A DNA stretch of 64,000 nucleotides from Epiperipatus broadwayi (GCA_028023455.1 JAQFVV010006448.1:1393431-1457430); one strand, 5' to 3'. Shown: positions 1 to 16,161, counted from the first letter of the stretch. Notes: a model not told the origin generated them from the letters alone. Numbers and translations are program-made.

Positions 1-1400
1 TATAAATCTTTAAAAAAATCATCACTTATCAATTGAATAATAGCATAAAATTCTAGTGCCAATTTTACTTGATCTGGCTTCTCATGAGATTGTAAATTAG
101 TGTAAAACTTTTTTTTATATTTGGAAAATATTTGAAGGTATAAGAAATAATATCATGGTTGAAAATTTGTAATTTAACTTCAAATGTTTTGATTAAATCA
201 AACATGACAACTATTGTCTTATTAGAACCTTTCTGTTTCCACATTTAATTCATTTAGTTGTGAACACATATCAGTAAAAACATTAATTTTAAAAGTCATT
301 CAACATCAATTAATTCATTATACTTGCCAATGATTTTCTCATTTATGTAAAAACAGACGAATTTCATATATACCCTCAACAAATCTTTAAATAACCTTTC
401 ATCAATTTATCCATTGGACAATGTTGTACATAAGTAAACCATTGTATACTGAGTTAATCTCACTCTATAAATTTAAATTTGTTTGTTTGTGTAGATATAA
501 AATTGATTAAATTAGTCTCAGTGTTCATAACATCATCCAGTGGTTTAAAGCTGGCCTTAATGCACATAACCTGCTGATGGATGATGCAATAAAAATCCAA
601 AATTGAATATTCAATATGGTTTGTAAATAAACCTAAAAAAAAAACATTTTCTTTTCCAGTTATACTTTGAGCACCATTTATAGTTACTGATACAATTTTG
701 GCAACATATATTTATTTTTCAGCAACTAAATTGGAACATTGTTGCAAATATCTATTAGTTTTATTGTTGTTACAAATGAGGTTAAACTGATAAATACTTC
801 TTTGATATTATTCCTAACACAATAATAAATAAAAATAGCCAAACAAGCTGGTTTATTTAAGTCTGTACTTTCATCTTGTCAGAGAGAAATTAAACTAGAA
901 GATATTATTTTTTTTTTGTTTGTAAGTTTATGTTGTTAAACATTAGCAGGATTCTTTCTTTAACTGCATTTCTAGCCACTAGTAAATCTTTTATTCTCTT
1001 AATAATTTTTGTTTTGTTTTCAAAATCTTCAAAAAAAACTGCTGCACATTTTATCCAAGCTTTATTCATAAATTCCACACCATTGAAATGTTTCCTGTGT
1101 TTGGAATAAAAAAAACTAGCTGCAGTTATATTTAAATGATTTTCGATAAATTTCATTATAAATGTTGATTAAATATTTATATTTTTAAATGCTTGGGCAA
1201 TATATTCTTTTTATTTATCTTTACTTTTTCACAGAGCAATTTATGATTGGTCGCATAATACCATTTACCAATAATGTTCTCAATACTACTGTACTCGAAC
1301 ACAAAACACATACTGTGAGATGCATTTTTAACCATTTCATACCCATCAGTCCATCAATTTGAAATTCTCTACCGCTTGACAATTTTTATTTTTATTTTCA
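1..1400 (-). pseudogene. Degenerate hAT-family transposase (GTF2IRD2/ZBED5/FAM200-like), relic 1
   Basis: Read on the minus strand, broken frames recover the order of a hAT transposase of the group that includes GTF2IRD2, ZBED5 and FAM200. Around 1290-1380 there is a possible zinc-finger remnant (CVLCSSTV). At 1156-905 an open stretch of 83 codons contains FFEDFENKTKIIKRIKDLL, resembling the conserved block just before the catalytic core. At about 700-560 come NGAQSITGK and DFYCIIHQQVMCIK, matching the TTDGAPSMVGK and HCIIHQ blocks of the family. Near 400-60 are FKDLLRVYMKF and WKQKGSNKTIVVMFDLIKTF. Many stops and shifts separate the pieces, so it cannot make protein. The C-terminal end runs off the left edge of the window. 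Family assignment is by motif memory and is fairly secure; exact limits are not. A second relic of the same group lies at about 41.1-42.2 kb. Confidence 0.6.
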
Positions 1401-1699
1401 GTAGTCATATTAATATAATGATAACAAATTTATTTAAAAGTAAATTTAAATGAGCTATAATAATTTTATAAATTGAAGACTTATTATATGTTAAAATAGC
1501 ATATAAAAGCGATTTACCTGCTGTAGAAAAAGCTAAAAGTATCACCCCAAAAATCCTTACATTTCACTTTTACAGCAAAATTTGAAGCAAAAAAAACATT
1601 GTTTGATACCATTGTTTATGAATTTCCTTCCAGCAATTTTGATTATGTTAAAAAAATGAATGCTGTCAACACATTTAGATCAAGAAAGATTAGGACAGA

Positions 1700-2252
1700 A
1701 ATCCATTTGATAACTTTTATTTTAGATTGAAAAAATTTACTTCAAAAAATGATAAACTCTTTTACTGAGTTTACTTTCTAGTTTTATTTAAATCATTTGA
1801 CAGGTTTATAGAATTTGATACTACAGTATACTACAGTATACCGGTACCACTTCATTGGACTTAAAACATCATTAACACCTAAGCATGTATATTTCTTTTT
1901 CAAATTTTGTTATTTATTGCTTACAATTAGCACTCAAATATTTATAAACTCTCATATGATAAAATCCATGTGATTATTTATTTATTATAATTAAATTCCT
2001 AAGTGTTAGTACATACAGTGATCTAATCTCATATAATCCATTTAACCATATTTATTACATAAACTATTTATATAGAGAGATTAATAACAATATTTAAAAT
2101 CAACAGTTAATAATTTTAGTCTGTCCTCTCTATATTTAACTTCCCAATTCTATTGTGTTTATCTTCTTTTTGTCTCTATGTTTTTAAATTAAGATTTTTT
2201 TTTTTTATATTCTCCAATATAGTCTTAAATATATTAATATTTTAATTCTTTT
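1700..2252. other. AT-rich spacer, nothing recognised
   Basis: I see no open frame, RNA gene or transposon protein signal here. A short direct repeat (ACTACAGTAT twice, then ACCGGTACC) occurs at about 1823-1851 but is too short to classify. Confidence 0.5.
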
Positions 2253-2484
<232 letters not shown>

Positions 2485-2572
2485 ACTCCATCGATCTATC
2501 AATCCATCGATCTATTTTTCTATATATAATATTAGCAATATTGAATTTACAATATTAATTCCATTTTTATCC

Positions 2573-2575
<3 letters not shown>

Positions 2576-2611
<36 letters not shown>
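2576..2611. repeat. (TA)n microsatellite
   Basis: An uninterrupted alternating TA tract of about 36 bp, 90 bp downstream of the TATC array. Confidence 0.95.
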
Positions 2612-2614
<3 letters not shown>

Positions 2615-5040
2615 AAAACTTGAAAGTCTCAGTTTAATACCTCTATAATTACATATAATCACCAGGAATATAAAGTATACTTGTATTTAAATATTGTATA
2701 TATAATAGAAAATCATACAATAGTAAAATACTAGGTAAAAACAACTACAAGTTTATGCTAAAATTCTCTCATGACCATGGTTTTATCCATTAATAAATAT
2801 ATCTTCTCAAATGACAATCAACTAGACACAAACGACACACATATATAGCACAGAAATAGACATACTATAAGTCACTTCAAAAATCACACACATTTAATAT
2901 AAAAGGAAGTTAAATTGATAGCCTTAAATATTTTAAATACTACTATTAAATATAAATAAATATTGAGAATTGTTAGCTTATGGCAAGTACATGATCTTCA
3001 ATAGAATATAATTTCATTTTATAAAAGTTAAAAATAGTTATATGCTATTGATTTATTATACTTTATAAAGTTAACTCTATATTTTATCTATAGTGTAATT
3101 TCATTTTGTATATCAAAGAAAAATAAATATATGATTAGTCTCGTATATGAATCTTTTGATAAAAATTAAATATACTAATACGCTTGTAATTGTTAATAAG
3201 TGAGATTAAAAGTGCTTACTTATAATTCTGAGATTTCAATATTCATATAAGAGTGATAAAATATTTAAAATACATATATAGCAAATGTAGATAGAAAGTA
3301 AAACTATCAGTGATTAAATAACTGATTAAAATGCATATCAAAATACACTAGTAATTTATTATATTAATCCTTTTCTACAGATGTCTATTACAAGCTTAAT
3401 ATACTCTCACTAAATCCATATCCTCAATTTGGGTTCTAAGCTCAATGAAGCTCAGCATTACATTCAGATATCCAGAAAGCTTCTTTATTTCTTTAATGTT
3501 TTTAAACTTGATAACTTAAATATCCTAAAATTTTTAATCCAAGTCAACTAACTTTGAGACTATGCCATCAACCATATATTCTACTGGCATCTACTTTATG
3601 TTAACCATAAACACATTTTATATTTTGATCAGACTACTATTTGATAAAAAAATCATCACATGACTCCCATCTCGTTTTCAGCATCATTAATAGAAACAAT
3701 AATTAACTGTATTTGCTTTACTCCAGATCCACCTATAGTAAGCTTGAGCAAACAGTGAGTACTAAAGAGTAATTCTATATGACCACACATTCATATCAGT
3801 TTCTGTCTATTGATGATCATCATGAACAACCAGGATTGTATTTACACATCTTGCAGCCATTTTTATTTTTTTATATTATTAATTAAATTTAAATACAATT
3901 AATGTTAGGTTTGAATGCATCCTGCTACCTATAAATTATCTAATAGATAAAACTATCTAGAGATCTAAATATAACACTATCATACACTAATCATAATCTA
4001 TCCAAGCTTACTAGATGCATCTGTAGTAAATGCAGTTAATTGCAATTCACATTAAAAATGTTAAAGGTAAAATGTAAAAGTAATGCTGTACTTTGTTAGA
4101 TGCAAACTGACCAATAAGACACTTTAACATTTAAATCAAAGCCCTTAATAAAGGCTAAACTCAGAAATTGCCTGAGAATGGGTATTTAAATGTAATAAAA
4201 TGTTTGGTATTCATCGATTACTGAAGATGATAGTAGATATACTATAATAAAAAAGATAACATAGAGTTGAGTTGAATATATTCCTAGAAGATTTAATAAG
4301 TAAATTACAATACATGAAATAACATTGGTACACAAAATGTATAGATTTCACAAAGACCAAAATTTAAGTAAACCGAAGAGATTAAAAAAAAAATCTGATG
4401 ATGTGAATTAAAGAAGAAAGAATATGGATCACAAGAATCCTAATAAATTCAGAAATACTTTTATTTTTCATACTATTAATAATACATGTAATACATATAG
4501 ATGAACATTTAACAAATGTAGGTGATTATAATGAAAATAATCTTTTACTGTAACAATTAGTATTTTAGTTTATTATATCTATGATGTGGGTTTTAAATAA
4601 TAAGTTGTTATTGTTAAAAAAAGTTTTTATTTTTTAAGTTTAGCACACAGCAAATTAAAATAATATTAAAAAACAACCCTATTACATAATGTTTTCTATT
4701 ACAAGATGTTACAATATTTATCAAATTGTTTTGGAGAGTTGTTTTGAATATTAAATCAAAGTAATGTTTTTCTAATATGAATTATATTTATATTGATTAT
4801 AGATAATGTTTTTTTTTTGCTTTTAAATAATGAAATAATGACTGATTTAAATAAATAATTAATAAAATAGTTTACTTCCCCTTATATATAAATAAACACA
4901 AAAACTTATAAGTAAAGTTTTAATAGAGAAGTTATAAATAAATTATAATAATAATCTGAATGTTTTCAAGAATCCATGCCTCATAATCATAACTTTCTTA
5001 AAATTATATAATAAAATATATGCAAAGATATTTAAATTAG
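2612..5040. other. AT-rich intergenic DNA, no feature recognised
   Basis: About 2.4 kb of low-GC sequence. I could not find a sustained open frame or transposon motif. A slightly more GC-rich patch at about 3420-3840 reads like old degraded repeat DNA but matches no family I can name. Confidence 0.4.
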
Positions 5041-5044
5041 CATA

Positions 5045-5400
5045 TGTTACGTGTTCCACTTCTTCAATATATCAAAGCAAGTGTCTTTTTTATTTATAGC
5101 ATTAATATTTCCATTAGTGTAGAATGCTTCTTTTATTTTTCTTTTATGATCATTCTATTCTGTGCATAAAATTACAGGATTAGCAGGTGTAAAATTGTGT
5201 CCAGATTTTATGGCATGCTCCAAAAATATAGAAGATGTATGTTGTTCTTCTGAGCTCTACTGTAAGTGTACATGTGTTGAGGAAGTCTAGTATTAATAGT
5301 AGCTTTAGTTTCACCATAATATACAGCTTGGCATATACTTGCTTTGATATATAAAAGAAATGGAACATGTAATGTGATAATTTAAATATATTTGCATATA
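5045..5400 (-). pseudogene. Degenerate GIY-YIG nuclease domain, probably a Penelope-like element C-terminus
   Basis: On the minus strand one frame near 5355-5250 reads ASICQAVYYGETKATINTRL, which fits the second half of a GIY-YIG motif (YYG for YIG) followed by the conserved arginine. After a frameshift, about 5240-5060 reads LEHAIKSGHNFTPANPVIL and then KRKIKEAFYTNGNINAINK, matching the EH, GH and K-R-K-I-K-E-A blocks of Penelope-like endonucleases, including the catalytic glutamate position. Because of the shift and internal stops it is dead. A 100-codon open stretch at 5482-5180 in another frame overlaps it and is a by-product. It is more diverged than the Penelope-like pair at 36.5-39.7 kb. 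No RT domain was found upstream, so only the 3' end may survive. An alternative is another GIY-YIG-bearing retroelement group. Confidence 0.5.
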
Positions 5401-5482
5401 TTTTATTATTAGGGTATGAGTACAGACTTTTACACGACCCACTTGTCTCCACTCCATTTAAAACACTGATACACTTAAACAC

Positions 5483-8100
5483 ATATATACCCTAATATTA
5501 CATATATATAGACACAGGTATAAATAAGCCTGTGTTTTCAGTTATTATATATTTTATTATATATTTTTAAAAAAGATATGATTATAAAACATGGGTCCTC
5601 AAAAATGTTCAGCTTATTATTATAATTTATTTATAATTTATTAAAATTTTACTTATATGTTTTTGTATTTATAAATAATTAATGTAAAATAAAGGTTTGC
5701 ACTCATAGTGAAAAATTTCTCATCTTATACAGATACTTATAAGGATATATTTATACTACAAATATTTAAATAGTTATGAGATTGCAGTTAATAAATATTT
5801 TTTACCATAATGTTTATGCAGTGAGAAGACTGATAAAATTTGTAGTTAGATAAAATGTTAATAAAATATAATTAGAAAAAGATAAAACAAAGATATTAAA
5901 TATCTGTCTTTAAATATTTTGTTCATATTACATCAAATTTTATTTATTGATAATTTTCTGTATTCACTCATTGTTTTTACTTATAATTAAAATTAATAGC
6001 TTTGCTATGTACTGATTAATAGTAGAAAGTAGATAGATAGGATAAAAATATCCAAACATGTTTAACACTTCAAATGATCTCCAAGATTTATATAGATGGA
6101 AACAATAGCTTGCAGATATGACTGGTGTTATAAAAAGCAAATCAAAATATCTAACATATAACTAAATCATATAAACCAAATACATTAATATAACAATGCT
6201 ACTATATTTTGATAATTTAAAAAGTTAATAGACGTCATATATATTTTTTGTTCTACAAAATATTAAATCAAAGCCAATATATATTAAATACCTATCAAAA
6301 CGTTTTGCTATAGCTTAATTTTTTTTTTTAAAATAAATAATTGAAGATAATTGCACAAGAATGGCAATAAATGCAGTTTAAAAATGCCATATTGTGAATG
6401 ACAACTGAATAGTGTTGATAGATGCTTCAAAATCAACATTAATCAAATTTTGTTCACAGTTTATATTTCTTTTGGAGAAATGACACTTTATTTAGAATTT
6501 TCTTTTTTATCTAGATTAATTATCACAATAGAATGACAAACCTTTTGAAATATTTTTATTTTATAATTTTATTATTAATACTTTGGGTAATTCTTATTAC
6601 CAAAATTATACCTATATGATTTCCATTAGCAATACATCATGTTCTTTTAAAGAAATGTTGCTTTATGTGCTAATAACATTTGGATGTTATACATTAAGCA
6701 CAACTGATTATCAACTTGTAACATTTGATCACTGCAAAGAGATGATATTCAACAGAATCTAGCCCATGTTTCAAAGGAATTTTCATTAATGTCAAAATCA
6801 TCTGACAAGTTCAAAAAATTAGCACTGCCCTCACAGTTTTCATTAATTTATAGAAATAGTTCCAGAAAAAATATGAATTGCAGTAAGTTGGAGTCAAATT
6901 TTAAGGTACTGGAATAATTTAAAATTAATGGCAGTAATTAAAAGAACAAAGTAAAAAAAATGTGAATGAAAAGTGTGATAGAATTTATGATTCTATATAT
7001 TTTAAGTTCAAAATAATATATATATTAATATATATTTTTTTCCAATTTTTATTGTTAAAAAGTGGGTTGCATTCAATTATTATTCAAAATACAATTTGTT
7101 ATTTATATTCTTCATGTACGTGACGAAGGAAAGCAATATTTTTTAAAAAAGACTAAATAATGAAGTTTGTGTAATGATTTATTTAATATCTACATTTAAT
7201 TTTTAAAAAGATTAATATTAAGCTTATTATATATAAATATTTTTTACAAACATTAAACACAAATAATTATATGCTTAAGTTTTAATAACATAATATAAAT
7301 AACCTTATTAGTTATTTTTAATAATATAATATTTATTGATGATATTTCCTTTCTATATTTTTATTTTTTTCCAAAGGTCTAAAAATCCGACTTGCATTTA
7401 TACGAGTTTAATGTATTTTATCAATAGCTTTTCTACAAGTAATATGTGATTGCAATAATTTCTAAATGTATAAGAGTTTATAAGCTTTTGGTTTATTTTT
7501 TAAAAATGGATCATATTTATTCTAAATGAAACATAATTATTTAAAAATATAGTATCATGTATGAATTGTCATTTGAATAGATGTAATTTTAAATAAAATG
7601 TAAGCTTGTAAAATTATTATTAAATAAAATGTAGTTTTTCAATTTGTTTTTGTAATTATAAATACCTAATTGAAATGTTCTGCAGCTTAACATAAACTGA
7701 ACACAATTGTGTTAGTACTTTACAATTTATTTATTGTATAATCAGTTATGCAAGGTGATGATTTAGTAGTAATATAGTTACAATGAGATTCCCCCCTCCC
7801 CCCATTAGATACATTTTACTCATGCAATAGTAGATTTTTAGACAAGTTAATCATCTTAAAACTGCATTACAGGTTTGGAAGGTTTTAAATCAAAGTAAAG
7901 AATACTTATTTAACTGTATCAAAATAAGGAACAGTTAAACTCTTGATAAGTTAGGTATTTATATTTAATTTAAAATAAGGTTACAGATATTTGATAATTT
8001 GATAAGAGACTGTAAAAATACATCACAAATAATCAACTGCAATAAATTAATATTTATTCTCGTGGGACTTAATTATAAGTAATATGCTGTACGTATGTAG
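5483..8100. other. AT-rich intergenic DNA
   Basis: About 2.6 kb with no sustained coding or RNA signal that I can support. The only compositional oddity is a C-tract (C6-T-C6) at 7791-7803. Confidence 0.4.
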
Positions 8101-8129
8101 TTGTTTTATTAACTCAAATCACATAGAGA

Positions 8130-8212
8130 CATATATATATACTAATGGTATTAAGGCATTTTTCATAAAGATATATATATATACTAATGGTATTAAGGCA
8201 TTTTTCATAAAG
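8130..8212. repeat. 41-bp tandem duplication
   Basis: Two adjacent copies of a unit consisting of a short TA tract followed by ACTAATGGTATTAAGGCATT and TTTCATAAAG. The copies are essentially identical apart from the TA tract length, which suggests a recent slippage or unequal-exchange event. Confidence 0.9.
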
Positions 8213-8404
8213 TAGATCATGGGCATCATCTCATTAGTATTCTTACAAATGATATTCAAATAACAGAAAAAAAATTACATTGTTTTCACTTATCAAAATA
8301 TTTCCATAACCCTGATCAACTCAGTTTGCAATTGTGTTATGGACCATAAAATAGTTATACAATTATTCTCAAAGAGAAAAACCAAGTTCAAAATAATCTT
8401 TTAA

Positions 8405-8407
<3 letters not shown>

Positions 8408-8459
<52 letters not shown>
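8408..8459. repeat. (TA)n microsatellite
   Basis: An uninterrupted alternating TA tract of about 52 bp. Confidence 0.95.
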
Positions 8460-8461
<2 letters not shown>

Positions 8462-8810
8462 ATTAGTCTCTCATGTAATGTCTTTTTCTTTATAAACGGA
8501 TTGAAAATATATTTTTTGCTTTGGAAAAGGCTCTTTAACTTTGTTTTATCTTCTTATATATCATATATAATGTGGATCAAAAATATTGACTTATTGAGAT
8601 AATTTTTTTATAATTTAGGAATATATACATTTTCTTTCCTAAAAGTGTCATTGTTTGTTTTACAAATTTCTTTTAGTTAAAGAAATTAGTAGCACAATGT
8701 TGCACTGATAATTAATTATTTCTATAAATTATTAATCTTATTGGTCAATAAAGCATATATGCATAACATGGAGATTTAATTTGTTATATAAATATATAAT
8801 ACTGAGTATT

Positions 8811-9481
<671 letters not shown>

Positions 9482-9499
9482 TTGACCTGTCTGTCTGAC

Positions 9500-10197
<698 letters not shown>

Positions 10198-10527
10198 TGA
10201 AACGCAAGTGTGACTTGTTAATATAATTACAATAGTTCATGGTTCTCATGCATGCATGCATGCTATATTTAAAAAAATAATTTATTTACTGTAAATTTAA
10301 AAAATATCAAAATAGTAATAATCAAAAAAGTTTGAACTATATATAGATTTGATTTGTTATTTGAATAAAACTTTTGAAATATTCTTAATTAAAAAAAGTG
10401 AAGTTGAATCTTGTAAAAAAATTACTTGAATAAGAGAGTTTTTCAAGATTCTTAATTAAAATAAAGTCTCAAGTCTTGAAACCAATCAAATAGACCTTTT
10501 ATTTGACTTTAGTTTAATTTTAGTATG

Positions 10528-10539
10528 TGCAACTATTAG

Positions 10540-10571
<32 letters not shown>

Positions 10572-10579
10572 CTAATAGT

Positions 10580-10583
<4 letters not shown>
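10528..10583. repeat. 56-bp perfect palindrome with (TA)15 core
   Basis: Thirteen-base arms TGCAACTATTAGT and ACTAATAGTTGCA are exact reverse complements and flank 30 bp of alternating TA, so the whole 56 bp is a perfect palindrome. A second TA tract follows at 10584-10620. Confidence 0.93.
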
Positions 10584-10620
<37 letters not shown>

Positions 10621-10623
<3 letters not shown>

Positions 10624-13600
10624 AATATTACGTTGGAAATATATTATTTCTGAAAGCTAAAATTGATTCTAATTTAAAACAAAATACTTTTGTCTCTAAA
10701 AACTGTAAATATCTTTTTCATCAAGTATTAATGTTTAAAAATTATTGATTTTAAAGTTATTATATGTTGTTTGTTCTATTATTTTAACAAATACTAAAAA
10801 TATAGTTTACCTAACACTGATGGGAAGTAATTCTCTTGATCTTATGTACAACTATTTATTATCAATGTGAAAACCAATGAATGTTATATTATAATACATG
10901 CTTACTGCTACTCCATCCGTAACTCTATATATTATATACACATTCAGTATTATCTTACTCACAATATTAAACATGTTTTTGGTTTAGTGAGGAACTTGAA
11001 ATCAATGCATAAGAACCTATTGAATTTAATGCACCTTTTATGAGCTGCTAACATTTTTTTTCTCTTATCAAGCTAATCTAGTATTCATTTATGTTCAAAG
11101 TGATATTATGTTTTATCTGGGAGTAGAATATAAAGACTTATGAAATATAGTCATGCCATTTGTTGGTTTATATTATCCTAGCAAAGGAATGAAAAGTATC
11201 TACAATTATTATGCAATTACAAAAATTTGTATAATTGTACAATAAAATATTTCATGAATTTTAAATATTAAGATAATTTTGTGTTATAGACCATTAGCTT
11301 GATAATAAAAACCATAAATTCAGTTACTAATAAAAAGTTTATTAGGTCCATTATTTCCAGAAAATTAGAACTATCTCCTCATTGACAAAGACTAATATAG
11401 ACACTAAAATATTTCTGTATGAACATATAATAGTATACTACTCTATTATCTATTATCAAGATAATAATAAATGACTGGAGTTGAATTAAGAGAATTGATT
11501 CTTAAAGAATATCTATTTGTTAACATTGTTAGCAATTTAGAGTGGAAATTAATTTTATCTTCCAGAGGAAATATGACAATTAAGAGTTATTAATATCTTT
11601 ATGTTGACATATTAAAACATTTAATTATTATAATCAAGGTGTTAAAAGAGACATACTGTTTCCAGCATTGTATAATTGATTGAGTTTAACAATTCTTAAA
11701 TGGCATATTCCATCTGTCTGATAAATTAATTCATATCTGGCTAATAAAATTAATTTTATAAAAGGATGTATACTCTCTCTATTTGTGTGGCTATGGAAAC
11801 CACCACTATAGTTTTAAAAATGTTATTTAAAAACAAGTATACTGCTGAATACTCTCTTATTATGGATAATTAATAAAAATGTTTTAAAAGATTAAGTTTT
11901 TATTGTCTTAATTAAATATGAAGAAATATTTTATTGCAACAATAAATGTTATTGTTTAATCCATAAAAACATTCTCAATGGATAGCCATACTTATTTAGT
12001 TTGCTAGCATAATGTACTGAATTTTATTTAAGAATAACTGTGAGGCAGTTTTATGTTTCAATTGTGTTATATCTGTATATTGGATATCTTTGCTGTCCAA
12101 AGAACTTTGTTACTTATTGTTCCCATTTAATGGTTAAATGGTAGAAGAACATAAGAAGTAGAAAGACATTATATTATTTATTTTGAATCATAAAAAGGTT
12201 AAATGTTTTATTTATGTTTATGATTTTGCATTTAATGTTTTTATTGCAGATGCATATTATTTTATCTTTTTTATATGCTATTTTTAAAAAAGATTTGGGT
12301 TAAAGTTCTCAGAATATCAGTCGGGACTATTTGCATATTTTAATATAGTATGTATGTCCTTTTGCATAAGAATTATTTATTTATAGGAGTTATATTATTA
12401 TACTGAAAACAGTATAAGTAAATGTAAGTTAATATTATTTTATTTTATTGTTTATTTTTACCTAATTTTAGCTACACTATGTTAAACATTAGTTGATTAT
12501 TTATTATCTGTCACATCCATTAGTTATAGTGTTTTGCTTAGATATTGCGGATTTAGTATTTGCCAGTATTGTTAGAAATTATAGTTGGTATCACTCTTTT
12601 ATTATTAATGCAAGCTTATTTTAACAGAGATAGCACCACAAGCTCTCTTTCATATTTGTTGTGTCACTAACATACATATTTTGGAGATTGTAGGTAGGTT
12701 TTCTCAAGTTTAAGGCAATCATATTTATAATTTTTATCACTGATGTGCATTTTCATCATTTCTTAACTAGTGACAAAGTCATAAATCATTTTATAGCCTT
12801 CCAAGGTAGGTGCACTTATTTATGAGTTATGCCATTATACTTTTACTTTGACATTTTCTCAATTATCTCAATATGGATTTAGCTTGTTGTTAAAAATGTA
12901 TTTTGTAAAGCATGTGCAATATTTTGCCAAACTTTTTCTGAAAATTGTAGATGTTTTTATCAAAGTAATGTGAATTATATATTGTTATGTAGGTCGAGTA
13001 TTTAAGCTTGCTTGAGTTAAGGCATAAATATAATAAATAATTAATTTCAAAAAAATAAATTGTATCATATGAATAAATGGACAAAATACATCTCTCTTAT
13101 CACTTCTTCATTGTTGTATTGATAAGCTTTTATTTTAAGTAATGTTAAATATTAATAAGAAAGACATTATTAATGAAAAAAAACACTATCATTGTGTGAA
13201 TGTTTTAATATTTGAGAACTTTTGAGAATTTAAAGTAATAGAAAGGTTATTTTGATATATTAGATCATTTTTACTTGGTTAAATTTATTATTCCATAAAT
13301 CCATCTGTAATTTTAACTTTCTGATATATTTTTGAAAGAAAGTGATGTTTGTGAAAAGCTTTTGACTTTGTGGACTTAAATGATATGTTATATTTGTGAC
13401 TTGTTATGTTTTTTCTGTGAAATAAATATTTGTTTTTTTTTTTTTATTAAGAAATTTTTTATAGAAATTCCCCTATATCATTCCATTATTACCAGAATTC
13501 TAAATAATGATGAATATTATAAATTATCTTAAGAGTTTGTTATAAAAGTACATGAACATTAAAATTAATATATTTAAGAGTCACTTTATAAAATTATATT

Positions 13601-15720
13601 TAAGTATTATTGTATTACATCTAAATAAATATTTATTTTTCTTAATAAAAAAATATAATTGCATATTATTATTCAAAATCATTCAGCCAATTTAGTTTGC
13701 TTATCAAAAATCACTGTGTTTCTTTATTTTACAATTATTTTCCATAAACATTAAACCATATTTGTTATTCCATAATAAATTTAGATTATGAAAGGACACA
13801 GTTTAAATTTATAAAATATTTAAGTAGATTTCTTCTTTGATATTTAGAATTCTTAATATTTGAATGTCATTCAAGGAGTTTATTATTTACCTTATTGTAA
13901 ATTTAGAGAGCATGTGTGATAATATATTAACTTAGGATATGTGCATTTCTTATTTATTATTAGGATTTCACTCTATGTATAATATATTTTATAATTAAAA
14001 TCAATCTTATTATCCTGAGATAACCTAATTTATTTCACAACCCATAATTAAAATTATTTTTCTAAAGAAGCTATTTTCAAAAATGATGATCTTTGGTGAC
14101 AAAAATTTGGGGAAACACTTTCAAATTTTATAATCATGGTAACAAGATACATAAGAAATGAATAAGAAATATGGTAGTGGTAGTAGATATTTGTAAAAGA
14201 AGAATTTTAAAAGTAACCTCAGTGGCATATTCTTGAAATATTAAGAGTCTTGTATTTGTACTAGAATGAGATGGGATTTTTTTTCTTTTTAATTATTAAT
14301 AATATTGCTTTACATTTTAATGATATTATATTTTAATTGCTTACCCCTGTATTTATTTTTTTTTATTGTGTCTTATGCCATTTATATTTTATAAACCCAT
14401 TGAGCTTAGATAACATCATTATATTTGGCTATAGGTTATCAATTCATTTACTTTATGGTTGCAATTTTGGCTTGCCTAACACATTATCCTTTGATGGCTG
14501 AAAGTACAGATCGATTGTTTTGGGTAAACATTGGTGATATTTATTTTGTGATGTTATTTCTTTGTTTAATTGCTGCTGATTGGCCAATCTTCTAATAAGA
14601 GCTTCCAATTAAATAATTATAAACAGAAAATTATATGTATTAAATGTTTTCATCTGAACATCACTTAAATATTATAATACTTGATCTAGTGGAGGCGCAT
14701 TTCTCAAAAGTAAGAAAATCTAAAAATTTGCAATATTTTGGTTTACTATATAACTAAGTTTCATTGTTTTGCCTCTATCTTAGACCAAGGGCAATCAAAA
14801 GATAATTTGATTGCATTAGATTTTACTTTCTTTTTCAGCCTTGGGTAGTTAACTTTGATTAGCTACTCTTTTAGGGAGAGTTTTTTTAATAAAATAATAA
14901 TCAATAAAAAACTCATCCCACTAATATTACCATTTGAACGTCCGTTACATATTTTATATATGTATAATTTTTCAAATGTTTTATCACTTTTAATCTCTAG
15001 ACATGTCCTCTGAAAATCCCTAGGCATGCACTGTAAAACAAAATATGAAAATAATTAAAAGTGACAAAATTTAAAATGTATTATAATCTGACTTTTACAA
15101 GTTGTTATAACTTTCTTATTTACAAAATATATACTGTGATAATAATGTGAAATGTAAAAATATTATTGTATTACATGTTAATTAAAATCTTTTTTGAATT
15201 ATTAAAAAAATAAAATATTTACAAGATTATGTATAAGCCAGAAACCTTACTTTCCAAAAATGATTTTATATAGATGGTTTGAGATATTAATTTTTTTTTT
15301 GAAAATTGAAGTAAAAAGTACTACCACAAAAAGGAAAACTTAACAATAAAAAAATTGTCTCAGAAAACATCATGAAGGATATATACATATGTAATTTTTT
15401 TTTAGCAATTTCACATTTATTAATTTTTTATAAATTAAAACATGTTTCCTAGTCATAAATAATAAATAATTAATTTTAAAACTAAGTAAAATAAATCTAT
15501 TTGTAAGATATGTAAAAATATTTCATAGGAACCCCTTAAAGATAAAGAATCCAAGAAATAATAGCGAATTTTTGCAACTGATGGTTATATTATTTAATAT
15601 AATTTTCTTATCTATTCCAATTTGTTAAATTAATTTAAAATTACATTTAAAAATTAAATTTAAACCATTTTTTTCTCTCATAATTAACAATAATTATTTT
15701 TTAAAAATTAAATAAAAGGT
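10621..15720. other. Long AT-rich intergenic stretch
   Basis: About 5 kb with stop codons dense in all frames. I see no transposon protein motif, tRNA or promoter pair I would defend. Short T and A homopolymers (8-11 bases) are scattered through it. Confidence 0.4.
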
Positions 15721-15721
15721 A

Positions 15722-16061
15722 TATTATATATATATATATATATATATCACCAAAACTGTCTAACACTATACTAGCAAAAATAAAAATGCAAAACCATAAA
15801 ACAATACAGTACTAGATTAAATTCAAAATTTTTACCAAAATCCTTACACAACCATGGTTTCATCTACTACAAATAGACCTTCTCAAGTGAAAATCAACCT
15901 AAAGGAAAACATATATATATACAAACAAACAAACCTTCCCATAATTCATTTCAAACTCCACCTTCCCTTAATATCAAAAGAAGTCTTCATAAGATTGATA
16001 GCCTCAGAATCAAGGAGTTTTATCATCAAAGTCTCCTTTATTCTTCTTTTTAACTCATTCT

Positions 16062-16101
<40 letters not shown>

Positions 16102-16161
16102 GATATGTATATATAGTAATATATATATATATATATTGTATATATATATATATATATATTG
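15722..16161. repeat. Cluster of short (TA)n tracts
   Basis: Alternating TA tracts at 15722-15747, 16066-16095 and 16117-16161. The sequence between them has no other recognised feature; an 82-codon open stretch that starts at 15854 and runs into a TA tract looks accidental. Confidence 0.85.

Noticed and set aside
7791-7803. C6-T-C6 tract as a possible G-quadruplex
   Set aside because: Only one interrupted run; four G-runs are needed.
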